This document shows positions 35,737 through 43,400 of a stretch of 64,000 nt of DNA, piece by piece. Origin of the DNA: CAMDKS01 sp964402975 (GTDB lineage Bacteria; Bdellovibrionota_B; Oligoflexia; Oligoflexales; RGVZ01). The stretch's first letter is position 1, and every line of letters starts with the position of its first letter. The DNA lies in NCBI GenBank assembly GCA_964402975.1, contig CAYOEM010000009.1:48777-112776 (forward strand), in the 5' to 3' direction. The position numbers and the translations under genes were made by a program. Below the pieces are notes generated by a model. The model did not search any database, was not told where the DNA came from, and was given only the letters and a program-made list of their open reading frames with translations.

Positions 35737-36570
35737 ATGGGCAGAATCATCGCGATAACAAGTGGAAAAGGCGGCGTCGGCAAGACGATGTCCACCATCA
35801 ATATGGCCTTGGCGTGTGTGAAATCTGGATCCAAAGTGTTGATTGTCGACGGGGATCTTGGTCTTTCGAATGTTGATGTTGTTATGGGGTTTGAGCCCAA
35901 AGGCACATTGAAGGACGTGCTGGATGGGCGTTCACAAATCAGTGACATCGTCACTCGTAGCGCGCCGGGCATTGACGTGATCTCGTCCGGATCTGGTGTG
36001 GGGCAATTAGCAAACATGACGCCACTCAGCCGAAGTTTTCTGGTTCACGAATTATCTCGGCTGCCCGACACATACGACTATGTGTTTGTCGATACCGGAG
36101 CAGGGATTTCGGACTCTGTACTAACGCTAAATTCGGTGAGTGACTTGTTTGTCGTTGTGACGACACCTGAGCCTCACGCAATCACTGACGCATACGCGCT
36201 CATTAAGCTCATGGCGGAGGAGCATGATCGCTATGAGTCGGCTTTAGTTGTAAATCAAGTCTTGACCCATGAAGAGGGTCGACGTGTAGCTTCAAAAGTT
36301 GCAGAGGTCGCAAAAATGTATTGTGGAGCTGTCGTTCACCACGCGGGTTCGGTGGTCACTGATCATAGCCTGATCAGAACCATTCTAGCTAGAAACGTAG
36401 GCTCGGAAAACGCCTTGAGTTCCTTGTGCGGACAAGGCTGGGGGCAAGCTTGGTGCAATGTTTTGCAATTGCTAAATAGCAGTCAATTGCCAATGCGTTC
36501 TGGCGGTTTAAGCACAGTCTGGGCGGCGATGTCCAATCCCGGAGAAGGGCGTCAAAATCTTGACCCGTAA
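35737..36570 (+). CDS. flhG: Flagellar number regulator FlhG (MinD-like ATPase)
   Basis: 277-residue deviant Walker A ATPase (SGKGGVGKTMS) that with FlhF controls flagellar number. It has the MinD/ParA pattern with DGDLGLSNVDVVMG and VDTGAGISDSV. A membrane-targeting C-terminal helix is not obvious. It sits between flhF and the flagellar sigma factor, with 56 nt to the next gene. Alternative names are FleN and YlxH. Confidence 0.94.
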   Translation: MGRIIAITSGKGGVGKTMSTINMALACVKSGSKVLIVDGDLGLSNVDVVMGFEPKGTLKDVLDGRSQISDIVTRSAPGIDVISSGSGVGQLANMTPLSRSFLVHELSRLPDTYDYVFVDTGAGISDSVLTLNSVSDLFVVVTTPEPHAITDAYALIKLMAEEHDRYESALVVNQVLTHEEGRRVASKVAEVAKMYCGAVVHHAGSVVTDHSLIRTILARNVGSENALSSLCGQGWGQAWCNVLQLLNSSQLPMRSGGLSTVWAAMSNPGEGRQNLDP

Positions 36571-36597
36571 CGGGTGACGAGCACTCTGCGGTAAAAT

Positions 36598-36613
36598 ATT
36601 AAGGGAACTTAAT
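36598..36613 (+). promoter_or_regulatory. Small inverted repeat ahead of the flagellar sigma-factor gene
   Basis: ATTAAG-GGAA-CTTAAT, 6-bp arms, centred about 21 nt upstream of the sigma-factor ATG in the 56-nt flhG-sigma gap. It could be an operator or a hairpin near the ribosome-binding site. Chance is possible. Confidence 0.3.
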
Positions 36614-36626
36614 TGGGGCGGCGTTT

Positions 36627-37385
36627 ATGAAATCACTCGTAAAAAAATATAAGCAGGAAAACTCCGCAGTCGATGGCAAGCTCCGCGATCAGTTGATCAT
36701 GGATTACTCGCCGCTCATTCGATTTGTGGCACAACGTATTGCTTCGCGCCTGCCAAGCAACATTCAGATTGAAGACCTGATCAGCAGCGGCGTTATTGGT
36801 CTCATGGATGCAATCGACAAGTATGACCCAAGCCGCGACAATAAATTCAAAACATATGCTGAATTTCGTATTCGCGGAGCAATTCTTGACGAACTACGCA
36901 CGCAAGATTGGGTTCCTAGATCTGTTCGCGACAAGGCAAAGAAACTAGACCGAATGTCTGCAGAGTTAGAGCAGCGCTTTGGTCGCAAGCCCACCGACGA
37001 CGAATTGAGTCAGGCACTCGGCATGCCGATTGAAGATTTTTTCGACATGAATGCGAAAGTCAAGGGCGTGCAGATGTTCTCGATTGACGACTTCGGCGGA
37101 ACCAACGGCACGGCCGAACGTCGCAGTCTGCTTGATTCGCTTGAAAATCCAAATTCAAAAAATCCATTCACACAATTACGAAACGCTTCGGCTCGGGATA
37201 TCCTTCGAAAACACATCGACGAGCTGCCTGAAAAACAGAAATTAGTTCTTCAGCTTTATTACTTCGAGGACCTAAACCTAAAGGAGATCGGGCGAATACT
37301 GGAAGTGACGGAGTCGCGCGTAAGCCAGCTTCACACTCAGGCAATTGAGAAGTTGAAAAAGCATCGCGCGATTCTATCTGACTGA
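36627..37385 (+). CDS. fliA: RNA polymerase sigma factor FliA/WhiG type (sigma-28)
   Basis: 252 residues. Region 2 is IEDLISSGVIGLMDAIDKYDPSRDNKFKTYAEFRIRGAILDELR, region 3 contains WVPRSVRDKAKKLDRM, and region 4 is LKEIGRILEVTESRVSQLHTQ. This is the four-region minimal sigma-70 typical of flagellar FliA, which transcribes late genes such as flagellin. The flagellin gene here carries a matching promoter at 57869-57895. The ATG follows GGGGCGG. Its position after flhG is typical of delta-group and epsilon-group operons. WhiG-like roles outside flagella are not excluded. Confidence 0.93.
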   Translation: MKSLVKKYKQENSAVDGKLRDQLIMDYSPLIRFVAQRIASRLPSNIQIEDLISSGVIGLMDAIDKYDPSRDNKFKTYAEFRIRGAILDELRTQDWVPRSVRDKAKKLDRMSAELEQRFGRKPTDDELSQALGMPIEDFFDMNAKVKGVQMFSIDDFGGTNGTAERRSLLDSLENPNSKNPFTQLRNASARDILRKHIDELPEKQKLVLQLYYFEDLNLKEIGRILEVTESRVSQLHTQAIEKLKKHRAILSD

Positions 37386-37425
37386 TCCACCCCCGTTCAA
37401 GATGTGAAAAAGGAGATTTCGCACC

Positions 37426-37827
37426 ATGGCATTAGGCCGCCCCGACATGAAGATTCTTGTTGTCGATGATTTTCCGACAATGCGCCGTTTCGTTAAGACT
37501 TTGATGCGCCAAAATGGCTACACAAACTTCGTGGAGGCTGAAAATGGTGCGCAGGGATTAAAGGCTCTCGAGTCAAATCCTGATATTGAATTTATTGTCA
37601 GTGACTGGAATATGCCGCAAATGTCTGGTCTAGAATTTCTTAAAGCTGTGCGTTCTGATCAAAAATTTTCACAACTACCCTTCCTTATGGTGACCGCGGA
37701 AACAGAAAAAGACCAGATCATCGAGGCCGTCAGAAACGGCGTGAGTAGCTATATTGTAAAGCCATTCACGGGCGCGACCCTTCAAGAGAAGCTTACAAAA
37801 ATATTCTCAAGTAAAAAAGCCAGTTAA
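37426..37827 (+). CDS. cheY: CheY-type response regulator
   Basis: 133-residue single receiver domain with all phosphorylation residues: D14-D15 acid pair, phosphoacceptor D60 (SDWNMPQMSG), T90 (VTAE) and K112 (VKPF). It should bind the intact FliM N-terminal peptide encoded in the same operon and flip motor rotation. The ATG at 37426 has AAGGAG upstream and adds seven residues before the usual start. It is co-directional with the sigma-factor gene. The cognate kinase is not in the window. Confidence 0.95.
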   Translation: MALGRPDMKILVVDDFPTMRRFVKTLMRQNGYTNFVEAENGAQGLKALESNPDIEFIVSDWNMPQMSGLEFLKAVRSDQKFSQLPFLMVTAETEKDQIIEAVRNGVSSYIVKPFTGATLQEKLTKIFSSKKAS

Positions 37828-37847
37828 CCTAATCTTAGGATACAGAC

Positions 37848-38342
37848 ATGAACCCAACCACGCCCACGCCATCCTTGAATGCAGACAATTCCCCCAAAGA
37901 TCGCACTGACGGTGTCTCAGATAACACCACGCCAAGTAATTCATTGAAATTTGATGCTTCGCTTATCAAGAAATACCCCCGGAGTTCGCGAAAAGTTGGG
38001 ATGAAATACGGCGCTTATAGCATCTCTGCAGATGAGGCAAGCTTGGAGTCGACTCAAAGCCTACACATAAGCCCACACGGTATTGAGTTTCAAACGACTG
38101 CTTCGTATAGTCCCGGAACCCTGCTCAGAATTCACCTCGACATTCCCGACTATTGGCAGCGAAAACTGCGTTTCGTGCAATACAGACGTATCGATCAACC
38201 TGCGCGATTTCCAATCCTCGCGAAAGTTGTGAGTGTTGAAGATGTGGGTCGACGTGGCAAAAAGAAAATAGTAACCGTCCAAACCGTCAGTATTGACGAA
38301 ACAGACGAGCTCGTTTTGAAAAGTTACCTTCAAGAGGGGTGA
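37848..38342 (+). CDS. PilZ-like protein in the flagellar operon
   Basis: 164 residues. Disordered Pro/Thr/Ser/Asn N-terminus (1-42). Then a PilZ-like start KYPRSSRKVGMKYG (RxxR instead of the canonical RxxxR) and HISPHGIEF (H-x-S-x-x-G instead of D/N-x-S-x-x-G). Both c-di-GMP motifs are therefore partial. The middle and end have the beta-barrel strand pattern. It may modulate motor function through c-di-GMP or as a non-binding PilZ. It lies 20 nt after cheY and three nt before the next gene. Confidence 0.65.
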   Translation: MNPTTPTPSLNADNSPKDRTDGVSDNTTPSNSLKFDASLIKKYPRSSRKVGMKYGAYSISADEASLESTQSLHISPHGIEFQTTASYSPGTLLRIHLDIPDYWQRKLRFVQYRRIDQPARFPILAKVVSVEDVGRRGKKKIVTVQTVSIDETDELVLKSYLQEG

Positions 38343-38345
38343 TCC

Positions 38346-38936
38346 ATGATTGGGATAGTTCTCGCGGCTTTAGCTTTAGCGGATATCGTTTTGATAGTGG
38401 CTTTTCTGAGTTTGCAGAGACGGCAGACTATCAGTCAAAATCTTGTACGCGAACTCACAGAAGAACGAGCATTACTCGCTGACTTGAGAAACAGCGTTCG
38501 TGCTGAGCTGGCTGAGGCACAAAGCCATGCCCGAACCATAAAAGGTCAGATACAGGTTCTTGCCACCGAGGCTGAGCAGGAAGTAAAGCGAGGCGTTCAA
38601 CAAATTGAGCAAGAAGCGAATGCGATTATCGTCAATATTTCCAGCAAGCTTGATGCCCCCTTTCAAGAGCTCACCAATAAGCAACACTTCCTTTTGAAAC
38701 TATCAAAGGACGCTGAAACTCAGCGTGAGCTTTTGGCCAGGGTAGTTGGGCGAGCGGAAAATGCTGCCAAGCTGCTCAAGGCTGCGGAAAACTGGGAGGA
38801 TGTTGTCGACGAACTAGAATCGCGTCGATATCACGATATCCGCGCAATGCTTTCCAAAGGACTAAGCCCCGAGAAGATCGCAAAAGAGCTCGGAGTGACC
38901 GAAAATGAGGTCCGTCTCGTTACGGGGACAATTTAA
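38346..38936 (+). CDS. Membrane-anchored coiled-coil protein with C-terminal HTH, DUF2802-like
   Basis: 196 residues. N-terminal membrane helix (2-22), long coiled coil (about 26-150) and a C-terminal small helical motif, ISKGLSPEKIAKELGVTENEVRL-like, that resembles a helix-turn-helix. This architecture matches DUF2802-type proteins found at flagellar/chemotaxis operon ends. Function unknown. The stop overlaps the convergent hydrolase stop (TTAA). It is the last gene of the flagellar run. Confidence 0.65.
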   Translation: MIGIVLAALALADIVLIVAFLSLQRRQTISQNLVRELTEERALLADLRNSVRAELAEAQSHARTIKGQIQVLATEAEQEVKRGVQQIEQEANAIIVNISSKLDAPFQELTNKQHFLLKLSKDAETQRELLARVVGRAENAAKLLKAAENWEDVVDELESRRYHDIRAMLSKGLSPEKIAKELGVTENEVRLVTGTI

Positions 38937-39718
38937 GAGGCACTCAAAAACTCGAGCACGACTCTGTATAGCTCTTTGGGCGATTCCGCTAATAGCAGAT
39001 GACCTGCGTTAGGAATCAAGTGGATTTTTGATTTTTGAATCCTCTCAGCTAACAATTCCGCGCCCTTTAAATCTACAACTTGATCTAGTTCACCGTGCAC
39101 AATCAACGTTGGACACTTGATCTCCCCAAGGCGGTCCGTCCAACTTGCGCCGTGCATAGCCTGTCTTTGCAAATCCGAGTTTTTTTTGAATTTGCCGGAT
39201 TCAATCGCCTGCCGAATCTGATTTATCATAGTTGAAAAGAGCAGGGGATTTCGGTCAACAAAGCCAGGAGCAAAATAAGAACGCATTTTTTCCTCTAGAA
39301 GGTTGCCTTCCACAGCCCAAGCGCCACCTGTCGGACGAATAAAACCCTCTTCAGAGGAGGTTGAGACCAAGATCAGCTTTTTAATTCGGTCCGGCACAGT
39401 AATCGCCAAACCCTGGGCGATAAATCCGCCCATGGAAATCCCGAGTAGGGACGATTTGTTGATACGCAAATAATCCCAAAGTTGATGAACATCGTGACAC
39501 ATATCATTTATAGAAAAAGAGCCTGTCGCTTCGGATCGGCCCGCTCCGCGGTTGTCTAAGAGAAGCACAGTGAATAGACCGCTATCCACCAAGATACGCG
39601 CCATCATTTTGAAGTCAGTACTAGACCTCGTGTGACCATTAATGAGCGTGACCCAATGTCCGCCCTCTCCATGCGTCTCATAGTGTAACTTCGCGCCAAT
39701 AGTTTCTAAGATGGGCAT
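38933..39718 (-). CDS. Alpha/beta-hydrolase family protein
   Basis: 261 residues. Nucleophile elbow LGISMGG (about residue 94), oxyanion-region NGHTRSS, LDNRGAGRS, acid IVHGELDQVVD and catalytic His in PNAGHLLLAE. It is likely an esterase, lipase or lactonase-type enzyme; the substrate is unknown. The ATG follows GAGG. It is upstream of nothing obvious on its strand; the flippase-like gene lies behind it with a 34-nt gap, so the two may share a transcript. Confidence 0.87.
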   Translation of the reverse strand: MPILETIGAKLHYETHGEGGHWVTLINGHTRSSTDFKMMARILVDSGLFTVLLLDNRGAGRSEATGSFSINDMCHDVHQLWDYLRINKSSLLGISMGGFIAQGLAITVPDRIKKLILVSTSSEEGFIRPTGGAWAVEGNLLEEKMRSYFAPGFVDRNPLLFSTMINQIRQAIESGKFKKNSDLQRQAMHGASWTDRLGEIKCPTLIVHGELDQVVDLKGAELLAERIQKSKIHLIPNAGHLLLAESPKELYRVVLEFLSAS

Positions 39719-39752
39719 TTTGGCCTCACGCAGGCTTACAAAGCTCGATCAG

Positions 39753-40769
39753 TTATCCGAGCGCTTGGCCAGACTCAACGGAGATTTGTGTCTGACCGAT
39801 TTTTGATTTCACATACAGATAGGGGATAAACCCTAATAAGTTAAGCACCAACTGGCTCAGAACATATATATTAAAAACGTTTGCTCCACCGGGCAATCCG
39901 ACTAAATGAAATAGCTTATCAAAAGCCGCATGGCCGACTCCGAGGCCGCCGGGCGCCAAAGGAATCGCCGTGGCCAACGTGCCAAAAGGAAATACAGGAG
40001 CCAATAGCGCGACATCAAAAGCCTCGGAACCATAAAGAATCCTGCCAATAAAGCCCATGTAGACCAAAAATATAAGCTGGACGACAACCGATATGGAGAT
40101 CGTAGCAAAAATTGTTAGAGGCCTGTGTCTATAGGCGCGCAAAGCGTCATAAATCCCTCGTAGTAATTTAAAACCTGGAATTCGCAATGAAAGTAGCCTC
40201 TCAAACGGGTCTCGTCCGTCGGGGTGAGGCATAAAAACAACGCCAAGAAATACAACGCTCAGCGCCACGACGAGGGCTAGCCCCACCAGTAGCTGACCTG
40301 TAACAGGATTTGATACAAGTTTTTCATAAGAGCTCGCTGCAGCAATAACACCCATCACGAAGAGACCAATGAGTCCGATGATCCTGTCTAGAAGCACCGT
40401 CAGCATAGCAGGCGTCTTTCGCATGCGCGTTGGTTGGTCGCGCACGATATAAATCGCCTTGACGATGTCGCCACCAACAGCCCCCGGCATAGCCGTATTA
40501 AAAAAGAAACCGATAAGCTGCAACTTAAGCGCCCTGAAATAAGAGCAATCAAGATCTGCGCCCCGCAACAACAGCCACCATCTCCAACTGCCTAGCAGTA
40601 CGGGACCAAAAAACCATACCAAAAAACCGGCGAGCATCGCGTCTGGCCTGTCTAAAATGACCGACATCTCAGCAAGCGACAACTTCCCCGTTGCCAGCAT
40701 CCAAGTAAGCAGTGCCGCAACGATTAAAATTTTTACAGAGTTAATGATCCAGGATCGTTTGATTCCCAT
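39753..40769 (-). CDS. Integral membrane protein, UPF0104/lysylphosphatidylglycerol-synthase flippase type
   Basis: 338 residues with about eight to nine membrane helices. Family signatures are FFFNTAMPGAVGGDIVKA and the region near FGTLATAIPLAPGGLGVGHAAF, matching the LPG-synthase TM / YbhN family (flippase half of MprF-like proteins). There is no synthase domain, so it is a lone membrane protein of unknown substrate. The ATG at 40769 has GGAG eight nt upstream; the ATG at 40808 is less supported. A 32-nt palindromic terminator (40836-40867) separates it from the vWA gene upstream. Confidence 0.85.
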   Translation of the reverse strand: MGIKRSWIINSVKILIVAALLTWMLATGKLSLAEMSVILDRPDAMLAGFLVWFFGPVLLGSWRWWLLLRGADLDCSYFRALKLQLIGFFFNTAMPGAVGGDIVKAIYIVRDQPTRMRKTPAMLTVLLDRIIGLIGLFVMGVIAAASSYEKLVSNPVTGQLLVGLALVVALSVVFLGVVFMPHPDGRDPFERLLSLRIPGFKLLRGIYDALRAYRHRPLTIFATISISVVVQLIFLVYMGFIGRILYGSEAFDVALLAPVFPFGTLATAIPLAPGGLGVGHAAFDKLFHLVGLPGGANVFNIYVLSQLVLNLLGFIPYLYVKSKIGQTQISVESGQALG

Positions 40770-40835
40770 GGGCTTGCTCCGGTCAATATCAAGCCATTTG
40801 TATACCACGTTTTGTCGCGAGCACGCATTAAAAGT

Positions 40836-40867
40836 GTAACGCCTGAATCATATGACTCAGGCGTTAC
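40836..40867 (-). terminator. Palindromic terminator between vWA lipoprotein and flippase genes
   Basis: A near-perfect 32-nt palindrome: 11-bp arms GTAACGCCTGA / TCAGGCGTTAC around a loop that is itself palindromic (TCATATGA). On the minus strand it lies downstream of the vWA gene and is followed by CACTTTTAATG, so it likely terminates that transcript. Confidence 0.72.
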
Positions 40868-40886
40868 AATAATCTGAAATTACGGA

Positions 40887-43040
40887 TTATTTTCCCACCA
40901 TCTTGTATGTGATGACCTCGACATCGACCCTGGTTTCTGGGGCAAGGGACGCCGCGTCTAGAACTATGACCGATCCTTCCCGCCTAAAGTCTTGGGTGCG
41001 GACACCATCCACATAAACTTTCCATCCCATGAGGGGGTCTTCCGGGTTGGCATCTGCCGCAAGCTTTACCGCAAATGCACCGGTTCTCTCGACTTCCTCT
41101 AGGTAGTCTATTTTTAGCTCTGCATAATCGACACCCGGTTCGCATTTTATGTAAACAGTGCGGCCCTTGTATCGTGCTTTCCAGTTCTTCGCGTCTTTTT
41201 CCTCTAAGGTTTTATCAGCACTCACAGCACCACCTTGGTCTCCGTCACTCGGTGGCGACGTCGCCGAGCATACTCCTTCGCGCCCGTCAGCCAGTACTTT
41301 GACGACGTCGTCAATACGCTCACTTGGAAGGGTGATAGATCTTGCCTGCGACTTCTCACCAAAGTCGACCGTAAACACAACCGTACGACTTTCAATGACG
41401 TCAGCGGAAGCAAATTTTAGGTTCACACCATCCCACTCAGCCGGGACGGCGCTGCCAGAGGTTTTGTCCACAACTTGCCATGATACTGGTCGACGAGGAT
41501 CACTCAGGCGAGCGGCATACTCTCGTATTTTGTGCTCCTCCGTACGCCAGGAGATACTAACGACTGAAGCATCCGAAGGAGCCACGAAAAATTCAACCCC
41601 GGTGTCGTCATAACGGAACTCATCTTTATTCTTCACGGTATTGTTGACGGTAACCTGGAGCGTTTCTTCGCGAACACCCGATAGGTTTGCGGGAAACTTT
41701 GTTTGAAGAGCTTTATTTTCGAGATAAGTAATTTGGATTTTGGCATCTTCTGGAGGCATCACTCTAAATGCCACACGCCTCGAGGACTCGTCAAACTGGT
41801 AGTCATAGCCCGATGCTAACGTTGCGCCATTCATAACGACCTTTAAGGTCTCTAGGGCTGGCGACGCCTTAAGAGTTACATCAGAAAACATAGGAATGGC
41901 GTCATGCGTGTATCCAAATTTTATCTTTTGGCCGTCTTTGAATGCGGCTGGATCGATGGTAACGACTTTGCCGTTAACACTAATAACACCACCTGCGACT
42001 GCCTTTCCATCGACAAAGACATTGAATTGTCCCATGTCTGGAGAGGCAGTTAGCCAGAATTGACGTTTAATAATACGGCTAACGTCAGTGGAGACGCTTC
42101 GAAGATAGGTTCCGTAGCCGCCAACAGCCGAATAATCATTACAGATTGAACCAGCTGTGCCGCCAGTTTGTGCCAGAGCATCTAAATACATGTAGCCAAC
42201 GCCACCAGCATCACGGCACGACCCGTCTTTATCCACAATGGCATAGAGTCTACCTTGGTCGGCTGGGCGAAGCGCACGAAGAGCTCTGACCATCTCTGCA
42301 GCATTTTTTCCCTCGATGTTCGAGCAGCGCTCCAACTCACCCGGATCTGAGCCGCAGTTGTCTTCATCACTGACGAACAAAACGCCGACGGAAGAGCCCT
42401 CTCTTAGCCATGGACGCGTTGAGCTATTGCACTGTCCACGTAGCGCTTTAATCGCCATGGGAAAGCCTTGCTCGGTAGCCTGCCAGTCAACAGATTTACG
42501 CACGGCATCGGCAAATTTTGCACTGGCGTTGGCATCCGTTTTTTTGATGAGGTTTGTGGAGTCAATACAAGGATTTGACATCGAGACAACGGCGATCTGC
42601 CAATTTGTGTCACTGAATGATGATATTAAGGGAGCTAGGCCGCGGCCTACCATGTCACGCTCATCATTCATCGAGCGAGAGTTATCTACTACCACAAGGA
42701 AGTCGAGCATCCCTGCCTCGCTTAGCTGGAACTCCTCCTCCGAGTACCTGGCAGCATGGCCTTGCAAAAAATTATCGACAAAAGATTGCCGTCTAATCTG
42801 ACGCTGGAGAACTTGGGATGGGGCTCGTTCCGCTTGTCTAATATCCAGCGACGTGTAGCGCCCGCCATCAAGAATAGACATGGTCTTGGGAATAATCTTC
42901 GATGACTTAAAGCCAAAGACCCGACTAGCCACCTGATCGTAGGATTTGGCTCCACTGCTTCCAAATTCTGCCTCGGAGCTACAGGATGTCGCGAGGTAAA
43001 CAATGCTTATGCCCAATAGTGTTGATAGCCTCGCCAACAT
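40887..43040 (-). CDS. vWA-domain lipoprotein, function unknown
   Basis: 717 residues. Signal peptide with lipobox ATSC (Cys 20). vWA domain about 108-330 with an intact MIDAS DNSRS (D119, S121, S123) in FLVVVDNSRSMNDERDM, a VSDEDNC segment and cysteine pairs. The rest (about 340-717) is a set of beta-sandwich-like modules, including the paired VFVDGKAVAG, VVMNGATLASGYDY and YVDGVRTQDF strands. Such secreted vWA proteins are plausible adhesins or metal-dependent protein binders; this is inference. It is divergent from the receiver-TPR gene (360-nt gap). Confidence 0.78.
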   Translation of the reverse strand: MLARLSTLLGISIVYLATSCSSEAEFGSSGAKSYDQVASRVFGFKSSKIIPKTMSILDGGRYTSLDIRQAERAPSQVLQRQIRRQSFVDNFLQGHAARYSEEEFQLSEAGMLDFLVVVDNSRSMNDERDMVGRGLAPLISSFSDTNWQIAVVSMSNPCIDSTNLIKKTDANASAKFADAVRKSVDWQATEQGFPMAIKALRGQCNSSTRPWLREGSSVGVLFVSDEDNCGSDPGELERCSNIEGKNAAEMVRALRALRPADQGRLYAIVDKDGSCRDAGGVGYMYLDALAQTGGTAGSICNDYSAVGGYGTYLRSVSTDVSRIIKRQFWLTASPDMGQFNVFVDGKAVAGGVISVNGKVVTIDPAAFKDGQKIKFGYTHDAIPMFSDVTLKASPALETLKVVMNGATLASGYDYQFDESSRRVAFRVMPPEDAKIQITYLENKALQTKFPANLSGVREETLQVTVNNTVKNKDEFRYDDTGVEFFVAPSDASVVSISWRTEEHKIREYAARLSDPRRPVSWQVVDKTSGSAVPAEWDGVNLKFASADVIESRTVVFTVDFGEKSQARSITLPSERIDDVVKVLADGREGVCSATSPPSDGDQGGAVSADKTLEEKDAKNWKARYKGRTVYIKCEPGVDYAELKIDYLEEVERTGAFAVKLAADANPEDPLMGWKVYVDGVRTQDFRREGSVIVLDAASLAPETRVDVEVITYKMVGK

Positions 43041-43400
43041 AAAGTTTTTCCTCTAAATCAGAAGTGAGTTTGATCACGCTCCGTGACCGTCCATTAGGGT
43101 CTTCGACCATCTCGCACAAACCTTTAGCAAATTCGCCAAATAGGCCAATATATCCAATAAATACAGATATTTATATTTTTTTAAAAACGCGCCATTATTC
43201 GACCCCTCTTTGGGCAACTGAGGACCGAAGGCCAATTATCAAAAACATGTTGAGCGCAAAAAATATTTTATATTGCGATTTTGGCAACTTGCCGAAGCCT
43301 TGGTCTTCCGGACTTAAGAAACTGATATCGAGGTCGATAGCCTACATGGTGGATTTGCAAAAAAAAGCGCGGATCTTACCATCACAATCGAGATTTATGC
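43041..43400. other. 360-nt intergenic region between divergent vWA and receiver-TPR genes
   Basis: AT-rich in the middle. No RNA-family match was seen. A small open frame (115 codons, 43064-43411) has no ribosome-binding site, no recognisable motifs and low-quality composition, so it is not called. A candidate operator/promoter lies at 43314-43340. Confidence 0.6.
43314..43340 (+). promoter_or_regulatory. Candidate sigma-28-like promoter or palindromic operator before the receiver-TPR gene
   Basis: TTAAGAAA (43314-43321), 11-nt spacer, GTCGATAG (43333-43340), compared with TAAAGTTT-N11-GCCGATAA. The -10 matches six of eight positions, the -35 only about half. It overlaps a perfect inverted repeat TATCGA-GG-TCGATA (43326-43339), so an operator is an equal alternative. 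Confidence 0.35.
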
